From Lumbricus terrestris (taxonomy: Eukaryota > Annelida > Clitellata > Crassiclitellata > Lumbricidae): DNA of 64,000 bases. Under the pieces are notes generated by a model. It did not search any database, was not told where the DNA came from, and saw nothing but the letters and a program-made list of their open reading frames with translations. Where the stretch lies: positions 16,974,933-17,038,932 of the forward strand of contig OX457036.1 in the NCBI GenBank assembly GCA_949752735.1. Reading direction: 5' to 3'. The translations under genes and the position numbers were made by a program. Positions 10,920 through 21,729 of the stretch are shown piece after piece. The stretch's first letter is position 1. Each line of letters begins with the position of its first letter.

Positions 10920-11970
10920 ATGCATGTATGATTATATGTACATTGTACATAACATGTGTTGGGACAAGCATGTATACATGTATCGACATTAATGAGTCCG
11001 TTATATGCATATCTTGCACTTATTTCCGAGTCTGCGTGTGTGCATGTATGTATTCGTTCAGTCTTGCACCGTATGATGCCATTGCATCTTTTATCAGTCT
11101 CCCGGAGGGGATCCTGATAATGGTTCATGAAACTCGGATAGATATCGCTTAGAGCAACCATCATCCCAAACACCCAACTGTGTTCGAAGTGGTGGAAATA
11201 CTCCACACGGCGCATAATATAGTCTAGCATAACGTATACATATGCACGTATGCAATGCATGCATCTGTGGCTTTAAACAGTTGAGATGCTCTATCGTAAG
11301 TCTAATCTTGTCGTTAACTTGAAAAACTTAGGCGCTACATAATTGATATGAACGGGTCAACGACCTCTGTGTTTGTAAGCTCAGCGTTGAGTAAAGACGA
11401 TTTTAGCACCGATGCCTTGAATCTTTGACCTTAACCGGATTTTGAACATAACAGAAGTTCACATTGTTAACATATATGCCAAAATGTATGTGTACTAATG
11501 TACTTGTATGTTCACGACATGCTTTATGGGTCAAACCCTCAGAAATTTCAACATTTTGAAACGAATTCTGTCTCTTTTCTGTATATTTTGCGACAACGCC
11601 CATTGGGAAAACAGTTCAAAATACGATATGTAAACCCAACCTAAATTTTTGTCTGGCTATGTAGGCATACGCTACTGATACCTAGCCTAACTAACAAATT
11701 AAGAATTGTAATCGTAGATTCGTAGGCTATTATGTCACATTTGTTGTTTATTACAGTATGTAGCCTAGGCTACTTGCAACCGGCAGACCACAAGCCACTG
11801 TCCCGTAGAGTCAAAGTTCCATTGATCCCCATCACTGTGTGTCTTTTGTGACTGTTTATCATCGCCATTGATATCTGGACTCAATATAATTTATGGCCAT
11901 GAGGCCCATGACCATGGTTATTTAACAAAAAAGGTGAACGCCTTTAGATAAGCTTGTACTCTATTGCCTT
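10920..11970. other. Intergenic, nothing recognised
   Basis: Unique-looking sequence without a supported ORF, RNA gene or inverted repeat. Confidence 0.4.
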
Positions 11971-11974
11971 CAGT

Positions 11975-12195
11975 ATGTATGTATGTGCACTTGTAATAGC
12001 GCCCCTTCAAGATTCCTACTTAGAAGCGCTCCCGACCACAACGCGAACACTGAATCGGAGTTTCACGCCAAAGCGCTGAGCAATTGTGAGTAAAGGACTT
12101 GCCCAAGGTCCCTACGAGGTGACTTGAGTTGGATTCGAGCCAGCAACCCTCAGACTGCAAGGCAACGAACATAGCCCACTCCACCACCGCACCCC
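11975..12195 (-). repeat. tRNA-derived SINE, family 1, copy C (older)
   Basis: Reverse-strand copy, more diverged than the others (for example GACTCAAGTCACC around the head and an altered B-box region). Its 3' tail, read on the + strand, is GTATGTATGTATGTGCACTTG at 11975-11995, a short CATA-type tail. Confidence 0.88.
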
Positions 12196-12619
12196 ACAAA
12201 AATATATGTTACAAATACCATTCATTTACGTCACCCGATGACGCAAACAGCAGATAAAGTAAGTGAAAGGTGGCGTCATGCACCACAGGGAAACATCGTC
12301 ACGTTCTCACACCTGAAAGAACGATGAAGGATCAGTCAAAAAGTGTTAGTTCGTGCGTTCTCCTGAACGGTATAAACCTCAATGGTCTACGCCGTTCTAC
12401 GGGGTGTGAAAGGGTTAAGATGAGTCAATCGTCTCAAAAGGTGGGAAAGCAAAACTCCCGCCGGAGGGAAGGAGAAATGAAGACACAATGACACTGATTA
12501 ATTATTATAGCGCCATGATCCACCATTGCTGTTCAGTGTTCGTACCATAACGAAACGAAGGAAGTTACTGCTTTATGATAGTTTGTATTAACGGTGAATA
12601 TCGCCTTAATTACCTCTAA

Positions 12620-12905
12620 TAATAGACCATCAAACTCTTTTCTTCCTCTCTTCTATTTTCTCATTCGTTCTCTCTCGTTTTCTCTTTTCGTGTGCTGTCC
12701 CGCTACTGTCTACCCGATATTCTCTCTTCGCATGTCATTTCCTTGCTCTTCCTTTCTCTTTCGTCTCTCACCCTCTGCCTATCTGTCTGTATGTCTGTCT
12801 GTCTGTCCGTCTGTCTGTCTTATTTACTTCCAATCTTCTCTTCTCTCTCTATTGTGCTCTCCTTTCCCATCATTTTATGTCTCTTTCTCCGTCTTTCTCT
12901 ATTTA
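12620..12905. repeat. Pyrimidine-rich CT/GTCT tract
   Basis: Irregular TCTC, TTCT and CTGT repeats, including (GTCT)n near 12783-12822. Ser/Leu/Cys-rich frames here are by-products. Confidence 0.85.
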
Positions 12906-12946
12906 TTATATATATACGAATTTATGTAGGCCCATATATGTAGGCC

Positions 12947-13033
12947 CAGGGGTCCAATCCGGCCATGGTCGCCATTTCAAAAGTTCACCAAAAAATATGC
13001 CCCCCCCTTCGAAAATTTCTGTATCCGTCCCTG
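12947..13033 (+). mobile_element. Short hAT-like MITE, GGGGCGGAT-end family
   Basis: Starts CAGGGGTCCAATCCGGCC and ends TTTCTGTATCCGTCCCTG. It is flanked by an 8 bp near-duplication, TGTAGGCC on the left (12939-12946) and TGTAGACC on the right (13034-13041). The interior is deleted to 87 bp in all. Confidence 0.82.
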
Positions 13034-13496
13034 TGTAGACCTACTCAATATTGAAATATTTAAAGCATTTGTGAACACAACACTCTCGCCCCAATTACCC
13101 AATGTCAAATTCCGATCATCAACATAACGGACGGACCGGGATGGTCACGTGACGAATATTTTAATGGTCATGCGCATAAAACAGGCCACAACGAACCTAT
13201 ATATCCAAGGCGGAAGTAGATTCCTGAATATCATAGAAATAATTAAATCCTGAAATATATGTTAGCAGAGCTCTTGTTCCTATCGGCTGAGGTCAAAGCC
13301 CATGAATGATATCGTGACCTATAAGGCAATGTGCTATTTCATGTGCATGATGTATAGAGGTCTACCCTGGCCTATATCATAGGCCTACAGCCAGCGATGA
13401 ACAAAGGCGGAAGTAAAATCCGCAGTGTCTTCAAACACAATGAAAGATATAATTTATGCCAGAAAAGTTCACATTTGCCATAGCGACCGTATGTGT

Positions 13497-13612
13497 ATAT
13501 AATATATATACATGTATACATGTATATATAATATATACACATATATACATATATACATATACATATATATACATATATACAATTATACATATATATAATA
13601 CATGTATATAAA
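13497..13612. repeat. TA/CATA-rich simple sequence
   Basis: Imperfect TATA and ATACATAT repeats, strongly self-complementary. No gene. Confidence 0.9.
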
Positions 13613-13854
13613 ACCTCGATTTGATTTATTTTTCCGATGAATTGATCGAGTGTGATCCGTCACAATCGCTTCCCGTTTGAATGGGAGACCACGAGTCCAC
13701 GACATTAATTTTTGTGCTCGCCCGGTATGGACCGTGCAGTGGCCGCGAAGGTTCGAACCTCTGGGTCTATAGTTGTATGACGGATGACACTTGTATGATA
13801 GATCGGCCTCAGAAGGATGGATGGACAGACAAAAGTAGATTGATGATATGTGTG

Positions 13855-13884
13855 CAGACAGAGAGAGACGGAGAAAGAGCGAGC

Positions 13885-13922
<38 letters not shown>

Positions 13923-14090
13923 GACAGACAGACAGACAGATAGAGACAGATAGAGAGAGACAGAGACAAAAATGGGTTGAGAAGGATATAGTCATATGGA
14001 GTGAGAGAGGGACAGACAGACAGGCAGACAGACAGGCAGACAGAGAGGGAAAAACTAGAGAGAATGAGAAAGAGAGAAAGAGATAAAAGC
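13855..14090. repeat. GAGA/GACA simple repeat
   Basis: (GAGA)n and (GACA)n blocks. Frames rich in Arg/Gln/Asp/Thr or Ser/Leu/Cys arise from the repeat. From here to about 14890 nothing was recognised. Confidence 0.95.
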
Positions 14091-14884
14091 ATTTATTAAT
14101 TAGAGACAACTGGCAAACTTTTCATGCCATGCAAGAAACACAATGTACATCTCAAAAGAAAAGACATAACACATTTCAGTCCATTGTCTATGACTCTATA
14201 ATTTTATAATATAATGAACGAGAGACACTAAAGAGTCACTGGTTCCACTAAATAGGGTAAGACTTCCGGTATGCCATTTTACTAGACCCAATTATATCTA
14301 AATAGTCAGTTATTAATTAGCTTAAGCCATCGTAACTTTCGAAAGGGAAGATTCATGCATGTATTTGAGCCTGATAATGAAACAAGATTAGATGCATATA
14401 TATAGAACTGTGGTCGATCTTCCAACCTTGATCTAAGTATGTAATCTATAGATACTTAAACTGGGTATACCGAGGAGCATACCTGACTGGACATTTGTTG
14501 GAAATACAATCAAAATTTGTGGGCCATTCGGCCCACAGCAAATAGAAAATCGACGATAATTTGTTCGTCCATACGATACACACAAAACACTAGGCAATCT
14601 TGTGTAATGAACCAGTATTCTACATCTCCTGAGTTAGTGATACAGCGTGAGAATACATCAGGCGACAATTTGAACTTGAAGTCACCCACTAAAAAGTGGT
14701 GCTTAATTATTCTCGAAATTCATAATTATTCTTTGAGCTATTCTTAGAACACCTGCAAACCGTGTGGGGGATAATTAGGATATCCTGAAACGACACAAAC
14801 CGCTCTTTTGCAGATTTAAGCGTATTAGCATAGCAAGACATTTTATTAATTTGGTGCCCACATAATATTACCATAACAAAAATG

Positions 14885-15180
14885 GAGATATGAAGAGATA
14901 GACAGAAAGAGACAGACAGACAGACATGCAGACAGATAGAGACAGACAGACAGAGAAACAGAGAGAGACAGAGACAGAGGCAAAGACAGAAACAGACAGA
15001 GCATGTCGAAAGACAGATGTTGCTCAGGAACGCATGCAGGCACACCGGCCGACAGACATACATACAAATAGTCATAGAAATAGACATACAAATAGACATA
15101 CAAATAGACATACAAATAGACATACAAATAGACATACGAATAGACATACAAATAGACAAACAAACATACATACAAATAGA
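14885..15180. repeat. GACA repeat followed by a 12 bp tandem repeat
   Basis: GACA/GAGA-rich sequence to about 15010, then roughly nine copies of the 12 bp unit ATAGACATACAA at 15070-15180. The apparent coding frames (IDIQIDIQ, FVCLFVCL and similar) are repeat translations. Confidence 0.93.
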
Positions 15181-15521
15181 ACCGAATGGACAGATTGGCT
15201 CAGCGAAGAACTTTTAAATGCCATCTGAATGTAAATCTTCAGATTTATCAGTGTCACAATAAAGCCTCGTCGGCCGACCGTCTTAAACACCAGTGCAGTG
15301 TCTCTACATCAAATCAAGTCAGCCATAATAAATATAAGCCAGGTTGTTTTGATCCGAATCCGGGAGGTCTGAGCCATGCAGGTCTCGGACACTGCGGCAT
15401 GGTACTACGGTGGTAATTGGTGATGACGGTGGTCGGGCTGTGGGAAAGAAATTGAATCAGGATAGGATGACTTGAATAGTTCGGTTTTTAGTCGTGAGTA
15501 GAGAGTTGCAGAGGAGAGCAT

Positions 15522-15717
15522 CAGGGCTTTTTTAACGTGCAGTTGTACACAAAATGTGCAGTTCTAAATGGATATGTGCAGTTGTAGAAGCACTTCTGTG
15601 CAGTTAAAACTAGTTTTAAAAAGGCCATTTTCCTCCGATTGGGAGTAATTTACCATGGAGGATGGGAAAGGAAAGAAGGAGTTGTGCAGTTCTAAAAATT
15701 CCTTAAAAACAGCCCTG
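15522..15717 (+). mobile_element. hAT-like MITE, CAGGGCTTTTTTAA family, intact copy
   Basis: 196 bp element starting CAGGGCTTTTTTAACGTGCA and ending CCTTAAAAACAGCCCTG, so the ends are inverted repeats. The flanks carry a perfect 8 bp target duplication, GAGAGCAT, at 15514-15521 and 15718-15725, typical of hAT transposition. Repeats of GTGCAGTT fill the interior. No coding capacity. Related copies lie at 27365-29374 (split by a LINE) and 60267-60472. Confidence 0.95.
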
Positions 15718-15972
15718 GAGAGCATAATCGGAGGAGAGGTGAATGAGGCGAGTAAGGATGATGAGCAAACTGTCGGATATCTTTGTGAGTTAGTTCCAAT
15801 GTACTGGTGAAGTATAGACTATAATAATGTAGGAGCAGCTGCAGAATTTTAGGCAGGAGGAGACAGAGGGCTGCAGAGAACTCATAGCAGTACTGCATCG
15901 GAGCTAAGCTAAAAAGAAGCTTCTCCTTGATTAATCGTATACATTATACAGTAATGTAAGGAGTTAGATAGA

Positions 15973-16105
15973 AGTGACTGACGGCATACGACATCGGCTA
16001 AATTGGCTTCTTGTTGAGTGAAAGGAAAAAGTTGGCCCATTTGACCTACATACCATGATACCACTAAGCACATAGCCTACATACTCCCGTATGCCGTCAG
16101 TCACT
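15973..16105. mobile_element. Small inverted-repeat element (MITE-like)
   Basis: A perfect 18 bp inverted repeat, AGTGACTGACGGCATACG at 15973-15990 and its complement at 16088-16105, bounds a spacer of 97 bp. I find no convincing target duplication, so the superfamily is unknown. Confidence 0.6.
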
Positions 16106-16109
16106 ACTT

Positions 16110-17288
16110 GATACTATCAAGGCTTTTGATAACATTATTATTTGAGATGGGACTTAATAAATGAGGTTTTTGTTACTTTTGCTGCGCTACGTTTTTGAAT
16201 CGTCAAAAAACAGAGTGTGGTCTCACTAAAAGTGATATAACTCTTGTTCGGTTTGAAATATTTTGATGAAATCTGGCCATCATGTGTAAATATGAATTGT
16301 CTTTAAACCTGTAAAATTTCATTTGGAAATTCTTACTTCAGGTCAAGATATTGGCAAAAACCTTAGGGGGTCTTTTTACGGCCCACCCTGTAGACAAGGT
16401 CGAGGACACAAGAGAAAATGGTGTGGTTTTCACTCAGGCCTATTCTTAGTGAGAGTCGACACGATGCGACGTATTATATTGCCCTGATGTGCCAGAGACT
16501 TACATGTATATTGGTTTGCATTTTGAGGTTGATATGTGTGCTTCCTGTTCTGGGTTGTTGTTTTCAGTATTTTGACAATAGCTGATAATGCATAGGCCTA
16601 GTGTTGTCGATACTAGAAATTGAAGGGAAAACAAGACAGACACTTGCGTGACCCGATCAAAAATTGCTTCAGACCTGTTTCGGTTATGGCCAAACCATTG
16701 AAACAGGACCATACATACATATGAGCCAATATAGTACTGTAGATGAGAGTCACTCCTCAAACTTCAGTTTACCGTTTACCACACTGATCGTTTTGTGGCA
16801 GAGCAATAAAATTATGGCATGGATCCGTGCAAGTGCAAACAGTCGGCTCAGACCGAGAGGTTCCGATGCCAACCAGCTGATTCCGGTCAGCCAAGTAGGA
16901 AGCTATCCAATTTAAAACTATGCCAGAATCACCAAAACTTTTTTGTGAATCTTGAAGGAGGAGTAGTTGGTTGTAGACTTGTAGGTAAAGGACGCAATGT
17001 TGTAATGGGTGCGCTGAGAGATTTTTTTACCCAATGCTTGACAAAATTTGAGAACCGCGGTTACGTGGTCGTGCTTCCTAGTCTTGGTTTATATATAGTA
17101 CACATGATAGGCCTATATGATTGTATTCCTCTTGAACTCTCATATCTACTGCAGGATGAAAGATGGGTCCGTGTCTTGAATTAAGGAGGCGAAGTGACAC
17201 TGACGGTTGATGTTTTAAATAGACGGAGAACCGTACGAAAATTGTAGAAAAATTATACTTAGGTGTGTCAGACTTTTGATCCACGTAG
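16110..17288. other. Intergenic, partly repeat-like
   Basis: The stretch 16196-16400 ends TTACGGCCCACCCTGTAG and looks like the end of a transposon, but I could not find its partner. Short ORFs here (for example 16819-17184) match nothing I recognise. Confidence 0.35.
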
Positions 17289-17296
17289 AGTTTGAG

Positions 17297-18621
17297 CAGT
17301 GGCGGCGCCAGACACTTTTTGTAGCCAGGGCATAGCCAGGGCAGTCATACAAGTCACCAGGGCAGAGGGCAGTCGCGTGCTCAGTTACACGGACTTACAT
17401 ATGATTATAATTTGGTGCTACCGTGCTCGCCATGGATGCCACAGCTAGGTTTCCCACTAGATCTGTTTTTTTTATCTTCGTCTGAGTATCGGTTTTTTAG
17501 ATCAAAATCTGGGTTTATTTAAGTTATTTGACCATGAAATTGTATTTACGGCGCATGAATATTTTGTGCACTGAGAAATATACATTGTATTTATATTGAA
17601 ATTCAATGTAAATTGGTTGTTCTACATATTTTTTGTTCCACCCATTTTAATTTTAAACTCTACAATTTAGATCTTGCGTTGTCAATTCACGAATAATTTA
17701 TAGACTGGTTACACGCAGAAATAAGCCGTTCACGGAATCCTCTCATAATTGTTAAGCCGTATCGACATCTCTAACATGGGCTGCCTATAGGTCAGGTCAA
17801 TCCTCTAGGAAGTGTTCTAGTTGATGCATAGCATTAATGTTCTAGGTGGTTTGAAAATAAAAACACTTTTTGACATTTGGAAAGCAAATCCTATAGACTA
17901 ATCTCAGCGCTTAGCGAGTCATTGCAAATCCTCTTCCATTTAGCATTTCGATACTTGCGCTTCGTTTGAAAACAATAAAGCGACAGTTAGACCCATGCTG
18001 CTACTTGTATACGGCAATATAGATAAACAGCCACATAATTTCTGACTGCCAGAACTTTTGCCCTGCCAGAATTTCTGCCCTGCCAAATCTTTCCCTTTCA
18101 GAAGTTTTCCCTGCCACAATTTATTTTCCTGCCGGAACTTTTGCCCTGCCAGAAGTTTGCATTAAAAAATTTTGGCCTGCCAGAATTTTGCCCTTTCAGA
18201 ATTGTTGCCTTGTCAGAATCTTTTCCCTCCCATAATTTTTGCCTGCCAGACAATTTGCCCTGCCTGAATCTTGCCCTGCCAGAATTTTTCCATGCCAGAA
18301 CTTTTGCCATACCAGAATTTTTCACTGCCATAATTTTTTCTCTGCCATCATTTCCTCTGCCAGAATTTTGCCCTTCCAGAATTTTACCTTTCCAGAATTT
18401 TTGACCTGCCAGAATTATAGCCCTGTCAGGATTTTGCCCTGCCAGAACTTTTACCCTGTCAGAGAGCTGGCGGATGAACGTGAACAGTAAGAAGCAATAT
18501 GCCCAAACAAATTATGGCAAGGCAAAATTTCTGGCAGGGCAATGACCAGGGCAACGACCAGGGCAAAGGCTTTTTTACCAGGGCATTTGCCCTGCCATGC
18601 CCTGGCGTAGCACCGCCACTG
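17297..18621. mobile_element. Non-autonomous hAT element (1.3 kb), CAGTGGCGG ends
   Basis: Left end CAGTGGCGGCGCCAG and right end CTGGCGTAGCACCGCCACTG are inverted repeats. Flanks carry a perfect 8 bp target duplication AGTTTGAG (17289-17296 and 18622-18629). No transposase is present. The right half (about 18045-18465) is a tandem array of roughly 21 bp units around CCCTGCCAGAATTTT, followed by CAGGGCAA phrases. The left end has similar GCCAGGGCA phrases (17320-17370), so the subterminal sequence seems to have been amplified. Frames across it (KNSGRARFRQGK, PARIFPCQNF) are by-products. Confidence 0.92.
18045..18465. repeat. CCCTGCCAGAATTTT minisatellite inside the hAT element
   Basis: About 20 imperfect tandem copies of a unit near 20-22 bp, each containing CCTGCCAGAA or a close variant. 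Drift between copies suggests age. Confidence 0.9.
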
Positions 18622-18929
18622 AGTTTGAGGCATGCAGAGAAGACCTTACTATGGGCCCTATGTATGTTCTAAAAATACTAGAGGTGGACATCCAGCCCTC
18701 TGTAATTCTCACCCATAAGGAGAGCTAGAAAATGCGTATATTTTATGGGGTTAATGCGTCCATTCCATGTGGGTTATATCATACACAGTAGAACGGTGGA
18801 TGTCGTGAATGTCGGAGAGGGATCGGGGTACCCACAATAATTATCGGAGTTTCATAAATCAGTTGGAAGAGGAAGAGGGAAGATTTATTCCCGGAAAACC
18901 GAGCTCCATCTGAAGTTCGAATCCCAACA

Positions 18930-19195
18930 GTTCCAACGACTGTCTCTGTCAATCTGATTGCCTATGTCTCTCCTTCTATCTTTCTGTTTGTCTGTCTGTC
19001 TCTGTAAATCCGCCCATACAAACAGACAGACAGACATACATACATTCATGCATACATACAATTCCAACGACTGTCCCTGTCAATCTGTGTCTCTCCGTCT
19101 GTCTATCTGTCTCGGCCATGTCTGTTTGTTTGTCTGTCTGTCTCAGTAAAATCCGCCCATACGTCTGTGTTTGTCTGTGTGCTTCTAGGTGTCCG
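18930..19195. repeat. Tandem duplication of about 130 bp, GTCT-rich
   Basis: CCAACGACTGTCTCTGTCAA (18934) recurs as CCAACGACTGTCCCTGTCAA (19065). Both are followed by GTCT-rich sequence and then AAATCCGCCCATAC (near 19005 and 19147). Confidence 0.85.
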
Positions 19196-19199
19196 TCCG

Positions 19200-20280
19200 T
19201 CCTAGCTATTTGCATATCCTTATGGCGTTTTGTGTTTGTTTAGCGGGTCGTGTGTGTTTCATAAAGTTATATAATATAATAATTTTTATAGACCGTCTGC
19301 AATGGAGACAATTAAGGAGCATTTAGGCCGGAGTATTTATTTATTTAATACTTAGAATGTTAGCTAAGCTTAAATAAACAGAAATTAAACTTAGACTGGG
19401 CTCATTATATTACAAGTTCCATGTTGTTTCTTTTGCTTATGACCCAATTATATTATATGCTAGGCCTATTTGGTTAAGGCACGTTCATGACATTGTATTA
19501 GATTCAACCATGCACATAGGGCTGCAAATACTGCGTCCCACACATTATGTCTATATGTGAGTGTCTGTCTGCCTACATATGTCTGTCTGTATCCGCCTGT
19601 CTGCATTTGTTTGTCTGCGTGTTTGTCTGTCTGTCTGTGTGTTGGTGTGTCTGTGTCTGTCTGTGTGTGTCTGTCTGTGTGTTTGCTTGTCTACTGTCTA
19701 TGCATAGACATATTAGGCTACACGCAGTTGCCGTTAAAAATTCAGGCTATGTAGAGAGAAAATTTGCCAACTTTCCCCAGGCCTTTTGACCAAAAGGCCC
19801 AAGCGCAGGGATTTCCAAAGTTGTCGACATTATACAGCGTAGGTCGAGAGGCCTAGTAGGCCTATAATGTATTAGCCTGTGCTGGACTTGAATTACTCAG
19901 ATCGACATATTTTTGTCTTCGGCTGACATATAAACGTCGTCTCTTCCTGCTTTAGTGAGGCCTCAGATGTTTGTTTTGAAAAATAGTCTTCTTTTCTTTG
20001 GATGGATTAGGCCTAATGTTCGGATGGTCATTCTTAGAAACACGCGGTTCTTGGATTTTACGTAAACGATAAACCATATTACGTGGTTTTGCTTTGTAGG
20101 GTAGGCCTATTGACCGTATTTTCCTCGACTTCTAAAGCGCCGTTATTGTGGTTTTAAACACAGTTGTAGAATATTCACAGCGGAAGAAGGTTTGCAGGTT
20201 GAAAGATGTGTGATCTTGTACGAGGACAGGTTTGAGAAACGTAAGGCATACATGCATATAACGAAGTACAGAAACAAAGA
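19200..20280. other. Intergenic, simple GTCT tract, otherwise nothing recognised
   Basis: A GTCT/GTGT-rich tract lies at 19555-19700. The rest has several AGGCCT words and no supported ORF. Confidence 0.4.
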
Positions 20281-20286
20281 CATTGC

Positions 20287-20500
20287 GCAGAGAGAGAGAG
20301 AGAGACAGACAGACAGGCCGACATACATACATACATAAATACATACATACATGCTACATATACATACATACATACATACATGCATGCATACATACATACA
20401 TACACAGTATTACACACATACATACATACATACATACAGACAGACAGACAGACATGCAGACACATTGAGAAAGAGGAACAGAGAGACAGAGGCAGACAGA
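20287..20500. repeat. GAGA/GACA and CATA simple repeats
   Basis: GAGA and GACA blocks with intervening (CATA)n arrays. Overlapping frames on both strands are by-products. Confidence 0.95.
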
Positions 20501-20620
20501 CAGGCAGATACGCGTAGAGACCAAAAGTCGACAGACATATAGACACACTCACTGTCTACGCTTCCCGCAACCTGCATGCCCTAAATTTATAAATTTAATT
20601 TGTACAATTAATAATAATGT

Positions 20621-20860
20621 ATGTATGTATGTATGTATGTATGTATGTATGTGCACTTGTTATAGCGCCCCTTCAAGCTCTCTACTCAGAGGCGCTCCCG
20701 AATGCAGAGCGGACACTGCATCGGAGTTTCACGCCGAAACGCTGAGCAATTGTGAGTGAAGGACTTGCCCAAGGTCCTTATCCTTACGCGGCGAGGTGGA
20801 TTCGAACCCTGAACCTGCCGGCTTCAAGGCAACGACGCCACCACTACACCACCGCGCCCC
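20621..20860 (-). repeat. tRNA-derived SINE, family 1, copy D, with CATA tail and target duplication
   Basis: Reverse-strand copy with an intact head ending at 20860 and body to about 20651. The 3' tail is (ATGT)n on the + strand at 20617-20652, so in SINE orientation the tail is (ACAT)n. The flanks share AATAATGT (about 20613-20620 and 20863-20870), a probable target duplication. It sits about 390 bp upstream of the adaptor gene's start codon. Confidence 0.93.
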
Positions 20861-21206
20861 ACAATAATGTGTTGCAATATATTATTTTATATCTTACTAC
20901 AGCGTGGGTGAGGCTGGGGACCGCTTTAGAACCTTGCCATATCAAACATTCAAAGGGGCCTAACTATTGATGTCCCGGGTAAGCTATAATATCTATTTCC
21001 TAACCTAATTCTGCCTCAGAGGGTCCACGCATTGAAATCAGAGGAGCCCACGAAACGCTATAGCACACAGTGATGCGTTGTGTATTACTGACTTATTTTG
21101 GAGAATTGTTGTAGGAAGTATTCTGTTGCGTTGGCGAATTGTAACGTTATAGTGTTGCTTGTAGGATATAGACATCAGATGCAGGACGGATTGTAGACTT
21201 CGGTTG

Positions 21207-21227
21207 ATGTCAGTTGGGTGGAATTAA
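21207..21227 (+). promoter_or_regulatory. Possible upstream ORF in the adaptor gene's leader
   Basis: An ATG followed by five sense codons and TAA lies 22 bp before the main ATG at 21250. Its start context is weak (T at -3), so scanning past it is likely. It counts only if transcription starts upstream of it, which the sequence does not show. I see no TATA box in 20870-21206. Confidence 0.3.
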
Positions 21228-21249
21228 TTATCAGCTGGTGTCGTCTACC

Positions 21250-21729
21250 ATGTCACGAATCATCTACGTCGTCCATTCGAAGGACGCTCTGCCCTGGGCG
21301 ACCTTCATCAAGAACCTCTTCCTTAAACAGCGATCCTCCAAGTACGAAGTCCGTTCCGTACTCGCCACAGACCTCGTCAAGAGCAGCCCCTCATCAGCTC
21401 GGCTGGACATGGAAGGTGCAGAAGTCGTTGTGGCTGTCCTTTCGCCGGAGCACCTCCAGTATCTGGGCGACCAGGTGGACTTCACTTACAGCGGACTGGT
21501 TCGCGGAGGCCAGAAGGGAGTGCTGTTCTTCTGCGGCACCAGCGTAGGTGAGCTGGAGGCCACAGAGCGGGGTGGAAAGGATTTACGAACGAAGTTTCCG
21601 TACTACAAGGACTGGTCTGCGGTTCAGCATGAGGACGCTAACAACTTGGCTAAACAGGATTGGTTAGACAGGATTCAACCTCTTCGAAGTCTCGTCTATC
21701 AACTGGTACCTGATCGAGTGCGATGTGAG
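21250..21729 (+). CDS. PIK3AP1: Adaptor exon 1: TIR-like domain
   Basis: 160 whole codons, ending in phase 0 at donor GAG|GTACGT. The start is the first in-frame ATG (context ACCATG). It begins MSRIIYVVHSKDALPW (first strand and following helix of a TIR fold) and has the hydrophobic strand AEVVVAVLSPEHL about 60 residues on, then GVLFFCG and a C-terminal helix with QPLRSLVYQL. BCAP-type TIR domains mediate Toll-pathway contacts; this is family knowledge. GC content is higher than in the flanks, as expected for coding sequence. Confidence 0.93.

Noticed and set aside
10247..11260. ORFs of 200-311 codons with MYVC and IHTY repeats
   Set aside because: They exist on both strands and in several frames because the tetranucleotide array has no stop codon; not genes. 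The same holds at 7960-8240, 23176-23475 and 25369-25998.
18098..18490. ORFs with GRARFRQGK or PCQNFCHTR repeats
   Set aside because: Translations of the minisatellite inside the hAT element at 17297-18621.
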